From assembly GCA_021156085.1 (NCBI GenBank), contig JAJNBC010000001.1:186001-250000 (forward strand): a DNA stretch of 64,000 bases, in the 5' to 3' direction. Each line of letters starts with the position of its first letter. The first letter of the stretch is position 1. Below the pieces are notes generated by a model. That model was not told the DNA's origin. It saw nothing but the letters and a program-made list of their open reading frames with translations, and made no database searches. Shown one piece after another: positions 35,042 through 43,064 of the stretch. Made by a program: the position numbers and the translations under genes. The DNA is from Gammaproteobacteria bacterium. Its GTDB lineage: Bacteria > Pseudomonadota > Gammaproteobacteria > DSM-16500.

Positions 35042-36336
35042 TAGCGTATAGAGCCATTTGAAGAAGTAGCGACTATTCCAATATCTTCATTTTCAGCTAA
35101 ATAACTAGGATTATATTTTGCACCGCGGTCTTTTTTTGCAGTAGATAAATAATCTACAGTAGCTGTACATACTAAACTCCCCCATACATTCACCATTGTG
35201 CGGAAGCGATCTAGAATTCTATCAAAAGGAAGGAGTAATACTAAAGCAGATGTAGGGACATTTGCGCTACGCAATACCATAATCATGGTGACTAAACCGC
35301 CTTCAGGAATACCGGTTGCGCCCATGCCAGCCACAATAGAAGTGATAAAAATGCCAAGCTGCGACATAATAGAAAGATGCATGCCTAATATTTGGCAAAA
35401 GAACAAAGTAGACACGGCTTCATACATCGCTGTGCCTGCTAAATTAATAGTAGTTGAAAAGGGTAGAACAAAACGCGCGACTTCATCGGTGAGCTTAAGT
35501 TGTTTAGCAGCGATTAAGGCAATAGGAAGGGTGGCGATAGAACTAGAAGTCACAAAAGCAGTTAGCATAGGATTACTAGCTTGACGTACAAATTCAGCTG
35601 CATTTTTACGCTTCATGAATTTGACTAGGGCAAATTGCCATAGGCATTGTAAGAATAACCCCATCATAAAAACGAAGATAAATAATAGCATCCCTCGCAC
35701 ACTTTCCATGAGTCTTTTCTGTAGAGCAGCTTCAGCAATTGCAGAGCCTAATAATGAAAATAAGCCAATGGGAGTAAGATACATTAGCCAAATGATCATT
35801 TTAACAAATACATCGCGCAGCCCATTAAATAAATTCATCACAGGTTTCGCAGATTCACCCACAGAGATGCAGGCAATAGAGAAGACAATACTAAAAAATA
35901 CAATAGGCATAATTTCAAATTTTGCTGCTGCTGCCACAATATTAGGCGGGAATAAAGTAAGTAAAAATGAGGAAAAATCAATAGCTTTTGCATGATGCAT
36001 CGCAGCTGCATTTGCTAAAATAAGTTGCGGCGGTAAGCCGATGCCTGGTTTAAATACGTTAAGTAATACCAGGCCGATGATAACTGCAAATGAAACGCTA
36101 GTTAAAACATAAAAAATAGTGTAGATCCCTATGGATCCTAAACGTTTGGTGTTGCCTATGGAAGTGATAGCACCTACCAGTGCAGAAAATATAAGCGGTA
36201 AAGCGATTAATTTAAGCAGATTGATAAAGAGCGTTCCAATCCACCGCATTGAAAGCATATGTTCTGGGAAACAAATTCCTCCGACGATGCCTAATACAAT
36301 ACTCAGAAGAATTAAGTAAAACATTTTATTGTTCAT
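35041..36336 (-). CDS. Dicarboxylate/amino acid:cation symporter (DAACS/SDF family)
   Basis: 431 residues, eight membrane helices plus two re-entrant hairpins. Family motifs: the serine-rich ASNPMLTAFVTSSSIATLPIAL (HP1), PFSTTINLAGTAMYEAV (the NMDGT-type segment reads NLAGT), and MGATGIPEGGLVTM (HP2). Members bring in glutamate/aspartate, C4-dicarboxylates or neutral amino acids with Na+ or H+. The NMDGT Asp is replaced by Ala here, which argues against an ordinary glutamate-type carrier; substrate not assignable. The gene stands alone. Confidence 0.9.
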   Translation of the reverse strand: MNNKMFYLILLSIVLGIVGGICFPEHMLSMRWIGTLFINLLKLIALPLIFSALVGAITSIGNTKRLGSIGIYTIFYVLTSVSFAVIIGLVLLNVFKPGIGLPPQLILANAAAMHHAKAIDFSSFLLTLFPPNIVAAAAKFEIMPIVFFSIVFSIACISVGESAKPVMNLFNGLRDVFVKMIIWLMYLTPIGLFSLLGSAIAEAALQKRLMESVRGMLLFIFVFMMGLFLQCLWQFALVKFMKRKNAAEFVRQASNPMLTAFVTSSSIATLPIALIAAKQLKLTDEVARFVLPFSTTINLAGTAMYEAVSTLFFCQILGMHLSIMSQLGIFITSIVAGMGATGIPEGGLVTMIMVLRSANVPTSALVLLLPFDRILDRFRTMVNVWGSLVCTATVDYLSTAKKDRGAKYNPSYLAENEDIGIVATSSNGSIR

Positions 36337-36399
36337 GATTCATTTCATCCTTAACAGAAAAAGTTAATAGCCAGTCCTCTTTTCCTTGGACACCGTTAA

Positions 36400-36418
36400 G
36401 GCAACTAAACCCGTTGCC
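36400..36418. other. Small hairpin upstream of the symporter
   Basis: GGCAAC (36400-36405) and GTTGCC (36413-36418) form a perfect 6-bp stem with a seven-base loop, in the 250-base space between two divergent genes. It lies immediately beside the short family 2 repeat at 36423. Possibly part of the same mobile unit. Confidence 0.3.
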
Positions 36419-36422
36419 CTTC

Positions 36423-36484
36423 AAGCCTGTTATAATCTCTAACTCTCTGGGCTTGCCCCTAGCGAGATTTTAAGCAGGCTCTTA
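36423..36484 (-). repeat. Family 2 palindromic repeat, internally deleted copy
   Basis: AGCCTGTTATAATCT (36424-36438) and, inverted, AGATTTTAAGCAGGCTCT (36465-36482) match the two ends of the element at 53209-53354; AGCGAGATTTTAAGC also matches the complement of its start. The central ~85 bases of the full element are missing, so this looks like a solo pair of ends. Confidence 0.65.
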
Positions 36485-36591
36485 GATGAAATACTTCCCT
36501 GAAATCTTTGTGATGCTATCCGCAGCGTATTATACTCTTATCTGTTTGTCAGTTATAGCTTATTGGGTTCATTGAAGGGATATTTTTGGTT

Positions 36592-37560
36592 ATGTTATTA
36601 GAAAAAAGAAATCAACTTATTGAAAATAAAGAAATTTTTATATCCTGCATTGTTCCTGTTTACAATGAAGAGCCTAATATTTATACGTTTTTTACTCAGC
36701 TAGCAGCTCATTTAAAGAATTTAACTGATTATTTTGAAGTCGTTGTTATCGATGATGGCAGTAGTGATGCAACAATTTCTAAGCTTTTACAGTTGCCCCA
36801 AGAATGTCATATTAAATTACTCCAGTTTTCACGTAATTTTGGAAAAGAAACGGCATTGATGGCAGGTTTGGAACATGCCAAGGGCGAAGTTGCTATATTA
36901 ATGGACGCTGATTTCCAGCATCCTATGGTTCTTTTAAAGGCTTTTCTAATGCAATGGGGTGAAGGTTATGACATGGTGTACGGTGTTCGAAAAAATCGAG
37001 ATAACGAATCACGCTTCAAGCGCAGTTTTGCCAATTTATTTTATTGGTTAATGGGGAAGCTTACTAAAATAGATGTGCCCAATAATGCCGGTGATTTCCG
37101 TTTACTTGATCGCAAAGTAATAAATGCCTTGAATAGTTTTAAAGAGCGAACTCGCTTTATGAAAGGTTTGTACGCATGGGTCGGGTTTAAAAAAATTGCT
37201 GTACCTTACGAAGTACAAGCAAGAGCAGCTGGAAAAAGTTCTTGGGGCTTGGCGAAGCTAACAGAACTTGCTATCACAGGCATTACCTCTTTTTCGAATG
37301 TTCCGTTGCGTGTATGGGGATTTATCGGCTTTATGATTTCTCTGATTTCTTTGATCTATGCAACTTATATAGTAACTATTACTTTAATTTATGGCGCTGA
37401 TCTGCCAGGCTATCCCACCTTAGCTGTAGCAATCATGTTTTTTGGGGGCATCCAATTATTATCGATTGGTATTTTAGGAGAATATATTGCACGGATTTTT
37501 ACAGAAGTAAAACAGCGGCCTAAATATATTCTTGAGCAGAAATATGGGTTTGAAGAGTAA
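36592..37560 (+). CDS. Polyprenyl-phosphate glycosyltransferase (ArnC/GtrB/FlmF2 type)
   Basis: 322 residues. GT2 domain with VPVYNEEPNIYTFF, VVIDDGSSDATISK, FGKETALMAGLEHAKGE and the metal-binding MDADFQHP, then two C-terminal membrane helices (about 235-300), the GtrB/ArnC/DPM1 layout. These enzymes move a sugar from a UDP donor to undecaprenyl phosphate on the cytoplasmic face. The ATG at 36592 is used; a TTG six bases upstream has the better spacing to GAAGGGA and may be the true start. Its neighbours, a YdjC deacetylase and an ArnT-type transferase, match the FlmF2-NaxD-FlmK set of Francisella. Confidence 0.88.
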   Translation: MLLEKRNQLIENKEIFISCIVPVYNEEPNIYTFFTQLAAHLKNLTDYFEVVVIDDGSSDATISKLLQLPQECHIKLLQFSRNFGKETALMAGLEHAKGEVAILMDADFQHPMVLLKAFLMQWGEGYDMVYGVRKNRDNESRFKRSFANLFYWLMGKLTKIDVPNNAGDFRLLDRKVINALNSFKERTRFMKGLYAWVGFKKIAVPYEVQARAAGKSSWGLAKLTELAITGITSFSNVPLRVWGFIGFMISLISLIYATYIVTITLIYGADLPGYPTLAVAIMFFGGIQLLSIGILGEYIARIFTEVKQRPKYILEQKYGFEE

Positions 37561-37568
37561 ATCATAGC

Positions 37569-37606
37569 ATCTTTCCCGTTCGGGGAAAGATCGCCGCGTT
37601 TTTTGT
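37569..37606 (+). terminator. Probable terminator between convergent glycan genes
   Basis: ATCTTTCCC (37569-37577) and GGGAAAGAT (37583-37591) form a perfect 9-bp stem with a five-base loop, nine bases after the glycosyltransferase stop. A run of T at about 37600-37605 follows after eight bases. It lies between convergent genes and may act in both directions. Confidence 0.6.
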
Positions 37607-37653
37607 GGTAAATGAGGACTAGAGGGTAACCCAGAAAGACTGGAAACAAGTTT

Positions 37654-38505
37654 TTAGGATGCTATTGGGTAAATGTTTACAAAACGCCCTATGGCTACTT
37701 GATGAATTTGACAGGCTTCCAAAAACTCTTCGCTTTGAAAATACTCATATTCTTTTACTCGGGATTTGGCTATCTCATCCGTTGTATGTGAATTCTCAAG
37801 GCCGGGGTGGCACATGATTAATCCTCCAGCACGACTCTGCTGCAAGAAGGAGGGAAATAATTTCGAATAGCATGAGGCATGAGCGAAATTATAAATGCCT
37901 GAAAACGAGGCATTATGAGGTATTTTATTTTTTACTAACTGTTGCTTAAAAGTGTTTGCGCCGCATAATTGAATGATAACCCGCTTAATATAAGCTTCTT
38001 CTTTGATTTGTAACCAGGTTTTGGAATTATCTAAACATCGTACATAACAAGCGTGCGGTCTTAAACGTTCATGATAGAACGTTAATAATGTATCTCGAAT
38101 AACGGGTAATTGATGTACATGTTGATGGCCATCAATAAAATCAGGCATACGTCCTAGCTCTCTTATAAATTGATCTAATTGTGCGTGAAGTTCCCCAAGG
38201 ACAGCTGTTTTATCTAGTTGACGTAAATAGCTTTTTTTAAGCAAAGTAAATAAAGAAGGAAAAGAAGTACCTTCTCTTGCAATCCAAGCGGAAGATAATG
38301 CATAACCTTGAGTGAGATTAATATGCAAGCCAATATCAGCTTGTTCTTTCAGGGGCTTCAACCAGGCTGCCTGCGTTGACCAGAATGGTGTATTAGTCAT
38401 GCAACTTGTTGCAGATAGCCTTTTTTCTTGCAGCAATGCAAGAATAGCTTGAGAAATAGCCGTATTTTGCCCATAATCATCGGCGCAGAGGGTGATGCTT
38501 TTCAT
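37654..38505 (-). CDS. YdjC/ChbG/HpnK-family carbohydrate deacetylase (NaxD-like)
   Basis: 283 residues. It opens with SITLCADDYGQN, whose Asp pair binds metal in the family, and has DGHQHVHQLP with the two metal His. The C-terminal MCHPGLE is also conserved. YdjC-like enzymes remove N-acetyl groups from sugars: ChbG on chitobiose, HpnK on hopanoids, NaxD on undecaprenyl-phosphate-GalNAc. Being wedged between an ArnC-type and an ArnT-type gene favours the NaxD role. The ATG at 38505 is used; a GTG three codons earlier is also open. It is divergent from the ArnT-type gene, 30 bases apart. Confidence 0.85.
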   Translation of the reverse strand: MKSITLCADDYGQNTAISQAILALLQEKRLSATSCMTNTPFWSTQAAWLKPLKEQADIGLHINLTQGYALSSAWIAREGTSFPSLFTLLKKSYLRQLDKTAVLGELHAQLDQFIRELGRMPDFIDGHQHVHQLPVIRDTLLTFYHERLRPHACYVRCLDNSKTWLQIKEEAYIKRVIIQLCGANTFKQQLVKNKIPHNASFSGIYNFAHASCYSKLFPSFLQQSRAGGLIMCHPGLENSHTTDEIAKSRVKEYEYFQSEEFLEACQIHQVAIGRFVNIYPIAS

Positions 38506-38535
38506 GTTTTTCACTATTTGAGTTAAGTAAGTTTA

Positions 38536-40266
38536 ATGTACGGGAAGGAATCAGTGTTAGCAACTCATAAACCACAAATCATTCGTAGTTGGGTGACAGA
38601 CCTGCTGTTGATGACTTTTTTACTAGGTTTTTTCTATGTGCTTTATCTTGGTATGCATCCCTTATTTACACCTGACGAAGGACGTTATTCTGAAGTAGCT
38701 CGAGAAATGATTGCTACACATGACTACATTACACCCCGTTTAAATGGTGTCGCCTTTTTAGATAAACCTATTCTTTATTACTGGCTTCAAGTGTCTGCCA
38801 TAAAAATATTTGGTTTAAAAGAGTGGGCTTTGAGGTTTTGGCCTGCTTTTATAGCTGTATTGGGTTGTATAATGACTTATTTAGCTGGACGTTTGCTCTT
38901 TACCCGGCGCACTGGCGTTCTTTCTGCCATTATGCTCGCTACTAACCCACTTTATTATGGCGCAGCACATTACGCTAATCTTGATTTAGAAGTAGCGGTG
39001 TTAATTAGCTGTACGCTCTTCTTTTCTCTTTTTGCATTGCAAGCTGTATCGAACCAAAGACGCACAGTTTTCCTCTTATTTGCTTATCTATTTTCTGCAC
39101 TTGCAGTATTAACCAAGGGTTTAATTGGAGTAGCTTTTCCCGTAATGATCGTCGGTTCGTGGATTCTTATTTTTCACCAATGGAAGTTGCTGGGTAAAAT
39201 GCGCTTGCTGAGTGGTACATGTATTTTCCTGGTCCTTACTCTGCCTTGGTATTTTCTAGTGCAAAAAGCTAACCCACAATTTTTTCATTTCTTTTTTGTG
39301 ACTCAGCAAGTTGAGCGCTTTCTTACTCAAGCTGATTTTAATAATTCGACTGTGGCTTGGTTCTACCTACCTATCGTAGGAGTGGGCTTCCTTCCTTGGT
39401 CTCTTTTTTTAGTACAAGCGTTGATAAGGTTAATACAACAAATAAGGAAAAATTTCCGTCAATCTCGAACACAAGTGTTTTTATTGCTATGGTTTTTAAT
39501 TGTTTTTATCTTTTTTTCTTTTCCAAAATCCAAAACAGTAGGATATATTCTTCCTCTCTTTCCTGTGATGGCATTGATAACAGGGGATTATGTGAGTAAA
39601 TACTGGGAACAACCGAAAAGCCCGGGTATTTTATTTGCTATACTCAGTTTCATTATAGTATGTTTCTTCATTATTGTTGTATGTGTGCTCGTTCCTCATA
39701 TTAAAGCAATGGAAATACCGCAGGGTATAGTAGCCTATTTGAATGATATAGCGGTGATATTTCTTCTAGGCGGAGTGGCTGCATTTTATTTTTTATTTAA
39801 AAGAAATGTAAAAAAATTATTTGCTTGTTTTACGGTTATTGCCAGCGCTTTTTTACTGATTCTTTCTATTAGTGCGCCCGTACTTAATCAAAAAACAATT
39901 AAGCCGCTTGCGATGCAATTAAAATCTATCATAACCCCTCAAGATGAAGTGGTAACTTTTTACCGTTATTATCAAGATTTACCTCTTTACCTTGAACGTC
40001 GTATTACCATTGTAGCTGACTGGCATGCTCCTGATATCTTACATAACGATAATTGGGTACGAGAGCTGTGGTTTGGTATGCCCTTTCAAGATACAAGCGC
40101 GTGGTTGATAGGAGAATCTGCTTTTTGGCAGCGTTGGAATAGTAGAAGACGTTTATTTGTATTAATGAATGTCCATGATTATGAGAATTTTAGCAAAAAA
40201 ACTAAAATAGCTTATAAGCTAGGTGAATATAACGATGTGGCATTAATAAGCAATAAAATTAGTTAA
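38536..40266 (+). CDS. ArnT/FlmK-type lipid A glycosyltransferase (GT83)
   Basis: 576 residues with about 12 membrane helices. The first periplasmic loop holds the metal-binding TPDEGRYSEVAREM and LDKPILYYWLQ, both characteristic of ArnT/PMT enzymes. The C-terminal ~130 residues are periplasmic. Such enzymes transfer an aminosugar from undecaprenyl phosphate to a lipid A phosphate, lowering negative charge and raising resistance to cationic peptides. The start may be the ATG at 38536 or a GTG at 38554, which has the better GGAAGGA site. With its neighbours it completes a hexosamine modification route. Confidence 0.9.
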   Translation: MYGKESVLATHKPQIIRSWVTDLLLMTFLLGFFYVLYLGMHPLFTPDEGRYSEVAREMIATHDYITPRLNGVAFLDKPILYYWLQVSAIKIFGLKEWALRFWPAFIAVLGCIMTYLAGRLLFTRRTGVLSAIMLATNPLYYGAAHYANLDLEVAVLISCTLFFSLFALQAVSNQRRTVFLLFAYLFSALAVLTKGLIGVAFPVMIVGSWILIFHQWKLLGKMRLLSGTCIFLVLTLPWYFLVQKANPQFFHFFFVTQQVERFLTQADFNNSTVAWFYLPIVGVGFLPWSLFLVQALIRLIQQIRKNFRQSRTQVFLLLWFLIVFIFFSFPKSKTVGYILPLFPVMALITGDYVSKYWEQPKSPGILFAILSFIIVCFFIIVVCVLVPHIKAMEIPQGIVAYLNDIAVIFLLGGVAAFYFLFKRNVKKLFACFTVIASAFLLILSISAPVLNQKTIKPLAMQLKSIITPQDEVVTFYRYYQDLPLYLERRITIVADWHAPDILHNDNWVRELWFGMPFQDTSAWLIGESAFWQRWNSRRRLFVLMNVHDYENFSKKTKIAYKLGEYNDVALISNKIS

Positions 40267-40291
40267 TTGAATACCCTGAATTGAGTGAGTT

Positions 40292-41104
40292 ATGCAAAAA
40301 GAATCTCGCATTGAAAAAAAGCTTTTGCATTATACTGGCAAAGCGATTGCTGATTTTAATATGATCCAGCCGGGAGATAGAGTGATGGTGTGCCTTTCTG
40401 GTGGTAAGGATTCTTTTACTATGCTTCGTATTTTACAATTATTACGTCGCCGTGCTCGTGCTAAATTTGAGCTTTTTGCCTTTACTCTTGATCAATCTCA
40501 GCCAGGATGGGATGATAGCCGCTTACGCGCTTGGTTAGAAGAAGCTAACATTCCTTATGAAATTTTGACAAGAGATACGTATACAATTGTCAAAGATAAA
40601 ATTCCAGAAGGCAATACTTATTGTTCACTTTGCTCGCGGCTGCGTCGTGGTATTATCTACCGCTATGCGGAAGAGCACGGCTATAACAAAATTGCTTTGG
40701 GCCATCATCGTGATGATTTAATTCGTTCTTTGCTGATGTCCATTTTGTACAGTGGGGAAATCTCTTCTATGCCGCCTAAATTATTGAGTGATAATAAGCG
40801 TCATATTGTTGTTCGTCCGTTGGTCTATTGCCAAGAAGCTGATATTATTAGTTATGCTAAAGAGTGTGCTTTTCCTATTATTCCCTGTAGTCTTTGTGGT
40901 TCCCAAGAAAATCTTTCGCGACAACGAGTTAAGGTATTAATAGATCAGCTAGCTAAAGAAAATCCTAAAATTCCAAGCAACATGTTGCATGCTTTAACCA
41001 GCGTGAAGCTTAGCCAGCTAATGGATAAAAAACAGTGGGATTTTAGGAACTTGGAGTTGAAGCAGGAGGAGGAGAGCGAGGAAGAAATGGGTAATATTTT
41101 TTAA
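40292..41104 (+). CDS. ttcA: tRNA 2-thiocytidine synthetase TtcA
   Basis: 270 residues. PP-loop SGGKDS (36-41), the cluster-binding pair CSLC (Cys111, Cys114) and a later [16 protein letters not shown]. TtcA thiolates C32 of certain tRNAs with an Fe-S cluster. The family length is usual (270-310). It begins 25 bases after the ArnT-type gene and its stop overlaps the convergent HPt gene by four bases. Confidence 0.94.
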   Translation: MQKESRIEKKLLHYTGKAIADFNMIQPGDRVMVCLSGGKDSFTMLRILQLLRRRARAKFELFAFTLDQSQPGWDDSRLRAWLEEANIPYEILTRDTYTIVKDKIPEGNTYCSLCSRLRRGIIYRYAEEHGYNKIALGHHRDDLIRSLLMSILYSGEISSMPPKLLSDNKRHIVVRPLVYCQEADIISYAKECAFPIIPCSLCGSQENLSRQRVKVLIDQLAKENPKIPSNMLHALTSVKLSQLMDKKQWDFRNLELKQEEESEEEMGNIF

Positions 41105-41448
41105 CGCCTAAGATGGGTGAGTTGTTGAATGAGCTCATTTGCTTCATATTCAAATTGCTCTAATAACTCTGGAATTTGCGAATAGTTTCTACTGCGAATC
41201 GCTGTTTCTAAAGCAATGGTAGCTGCTTTTAATCGAGGTGCGCCGCAGTAGCAAAGTGCGCCATGCAATTTATGTATGCGATGTTTGAATTCCTGGATTT
41301 TATTATTTGCGTATTCTTTTTTTATTTCTAATAACTCATTCGGTAAATCTCGGGCAAGCAACGCAAACATTTCTTCTGCAAAGGCTCGACTGTTGCTTCC
41401 ACATTTAATGGCTAATTCCCAATCAATCACTGCATTTGGTAGAGTCAT
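41101..41448 (-). CDS. Histidine phosphotransfer (HPt) protein
   Basis: 115 residues, all-helical. The motif [15 protein letters not shown] carries the phosphoacceptor His59 (HKLHG in place of the common H-x-L-K-G), as in the HPt domains of BarA/ArcB-type hybrid kinases. The ATG at 41448 starts one base after the receiver-gene stop, so the two are coupled. It likely passes phosphate between the receiver encoded upstream and an output regulator located elsewhere. Confidence 0.85.
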   Translation of the reverse strand: MTLPNAVIDWELAIKCGSNSRAFAEEMFALLARDLPNELLEIKKEYANNKIQEFKHRIHKLHGALCYCGAPRLKAATIALETAIRSRNYSQIPELLEQFEYEANELIQQLTHLRR

Positions 41449-41449
41449 T

Positions 41450-41818
41450 TTAATTGTGCACCAATAAATCAATTGTCATGAGCAGGGCAGTTTTATCAAT
41501 GGGTTTTTCAAAAGAGGCGGCGGCTCCCAGAGATTCAGATAAATCTAAATAACCCGTGGGGTCTAAGCGTCCTCCGCCAGAGATAGTGATAATTTCCATA
41601 GCGGGATGTTTATTTTTGACTTCTGAAATCAAAGTAATACCACTCATTTTAGGCATAATGATATCTGTGATCATAATATCGGGATGGTGGTTTTTTAAAA
41701 TTTCGCTAGCCTCCTGTCCATTAGTAGCTGTTATTACTTGATGTGATGCTCTCTGTAATGTTTGACTGAGCATGTCTCTTACAAGTTCATCATCTTCCAC
41801 TAGTAGAATATGAGCCAT
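41450..41818 (-). CDS. Stand-alone CheY-like receiver protein
   Basis: 122 residues, a single receiver domain. The acidic pair is in LVEDDE, the phosphoacceptor is Asp52 (MITDIIMPKMSG), and the Lys is in EKPIDK near the end; Ser/Thr in ITISGGG is the switch position. No output domain. GAGGTGA precedes the ATG. It overlaps the kinase gene by 29 bases and precedes the HPt gene by one base. Confidence 0.92.
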   Translation of the reverse strand: MAHILLVEDDELVRDMLSQTLQRASHQVITATNGQEASEILKNHHPDIMITDIIMPKMSGITLISEVKNKHPAMEIITISGGGRLDPTGYLDLSESLGAAASFEKPIDKTALLMTIDLLVHN

Positions 41819-42866
41819 ACGTCACCTCTTTATTCATATGTGTTGTTTGATATTCAGGTAATAATAGCGTGAATAGTGTACCCTTTCCAAGTTGACTCGA
41901 TACAGTTATTTCACCTTGATGTTGTTTAATAATAGAATATGCCATAGCCAAGCCTAATCCTGTGCCTTTCCCCACTTCTTTGGTTGTATAAAAAGGTTCA
42001 AAGATCCGTTCTAGGACGCTTTTATCCATGCCATGTCCGGTGTCGTTAATTTCAATTTTACAATAATGAGCCTTATTTAATTGAGGAAATTGCTTTAAAT
42101 AGAGGTCGTTCTCCTGTACATGATTTAAAGTCATGGTGATAGTTCCTTCATCTTCCATGGCATCCACTGCATTAATGATGATATTCACAATGACTTGATG
42201 CAATTGAGTGGGGTTCGCTAAGATCAAGCAATTTTTTGGTAAATTATTAATCAGTAAAAGAGTAACGCTTGCAGGGATAGTCGGTTTTAATAATTGGAGT
42301 ATACCTGTAATAGCTTCGTGAAGAAGGAGGGGAATTTTATCCATTTGCTGATTCCGTCCAAATGCCAATAGGCGTGCTATTAAATTTTGGGCACGCTCAG
42401 CGCCTTCCAATGCTCTGCTTAAGTTTTTATAGACAAGCGTATTTTTCTCCACGTCTTCCCTGGCGATCTCCGTAAACCCTTTAATAGCATAGATTATATT
42501 ATTGAAATCATGGGCAATCCCACCTGCCAAGGTTCCTATGGCTTGCAATTTTTGACCTTGTAAAAGAGCTGTTTCTAATTTTTGCTTAATTTGTTCGGCT
42601 TTCATACGTTCCACTATCTCATTTTCTTCTTTATTGGCAATAAAAGAGTGGGTAAGCTTTTTTTCCTTAATAAGTTTCGCCAAGTAAGTCATAGCAGTAC
42701 AAAATAAGAGGATAAAAATGCTAGTACTCAATATGACCCAGCGAAGAGATATTTTGATAAAAGAGTTGAAAAGTGGTGTGGAAAGGAGCCAAGTCAGTAA
42801 AATAGAGACAATACTAATTAAGGCAAGTGCATAAAGTACTTGTTTTCGCCATGCTATTTTTTTCAT
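41790..42866 (-). CDS. Membrane sensor histidine kinase
   Basis: 358 residues. Two membrane helices at about 9-28 and 42-65 with a very short periplasmic loop, so the signal is probably sensed in the membrane or cytosol. A coiled linker leads to the phosphoacceptor His119 in GTLAGGIAHDFNNII, the HDxFNN class of CckA-like and NtrB-like kinases. ATPase boxes: NIIINAVDAM (N), DTGHGMD (G1), FEPFYTTKEVGKGTGLGLA (F/G2). It heads a kinase-receiver-HPt operon; AGGAAGG stands close to the ATG. Confidence 0.92.
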   Translation of the reverse strand: MKKIAWRKQVLYALALISIVSILLTWLLSTPLFNSFIKISLRWVILSTSIFILLFCTAMTYLAKLIKEKKLTHSFIANKEENEIVERMKAEQIKQKLETALLQGQKLQAIGTLAGGIAHDFNNIIYAIKGFTEIAREDVEKNTLVYKNLSRALEGAERAQNLIARLLAFGRNQQMDKIPLLLHEAITGILQLLKPTIPASVTLLLINNLPKNCLILANPTQLHQVIVNIIINAVDAMEDEGTITMTLNHVQENDLYLKQFPQLNKAHYCKIEINDTGHGMDKSVLERIFEPFYTTKEVGKGTGLGLAMAYSIIKQHQGEITVSSQLGKGTLFTLLLPEYQTTHMNKEVTYGSYSTSGR

Positions 42867-42974
42867 AGACCTTCCTCAGTTAAGTTGCATTATAACAAAT
42901 TAGCGGCTTTTTTAATGAAATCAATTTGGCGAGAATACTTGGTATAAGGTACACTATGGCCAAGCTTTTCCTCG

Positions 42975-43010
42975 GAGCCTGTTAATAAAGATTATTAAAC
43001 AGCCTCTAAC
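42975..43010. repeat. Imperfect hairpin, possible family 2 remnant
   Basis: GAGCCTGTTAATAA and the inverted ATTATTAAACAGCC form a long imperfect stem with almost no loop, in the space between divergent kinase and smc genes. Its outer bases resemble the ends of the family 2 elements (AGAGCCTGGTTATAATCT). It could also be a regulatory palindrome. Confidence 0.3.
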
Positions 43011-43064
43011 ATAATAAGGATATTACCGACCCTTTTAACTCGCAGGAGCGATGAGTAGAGACCT

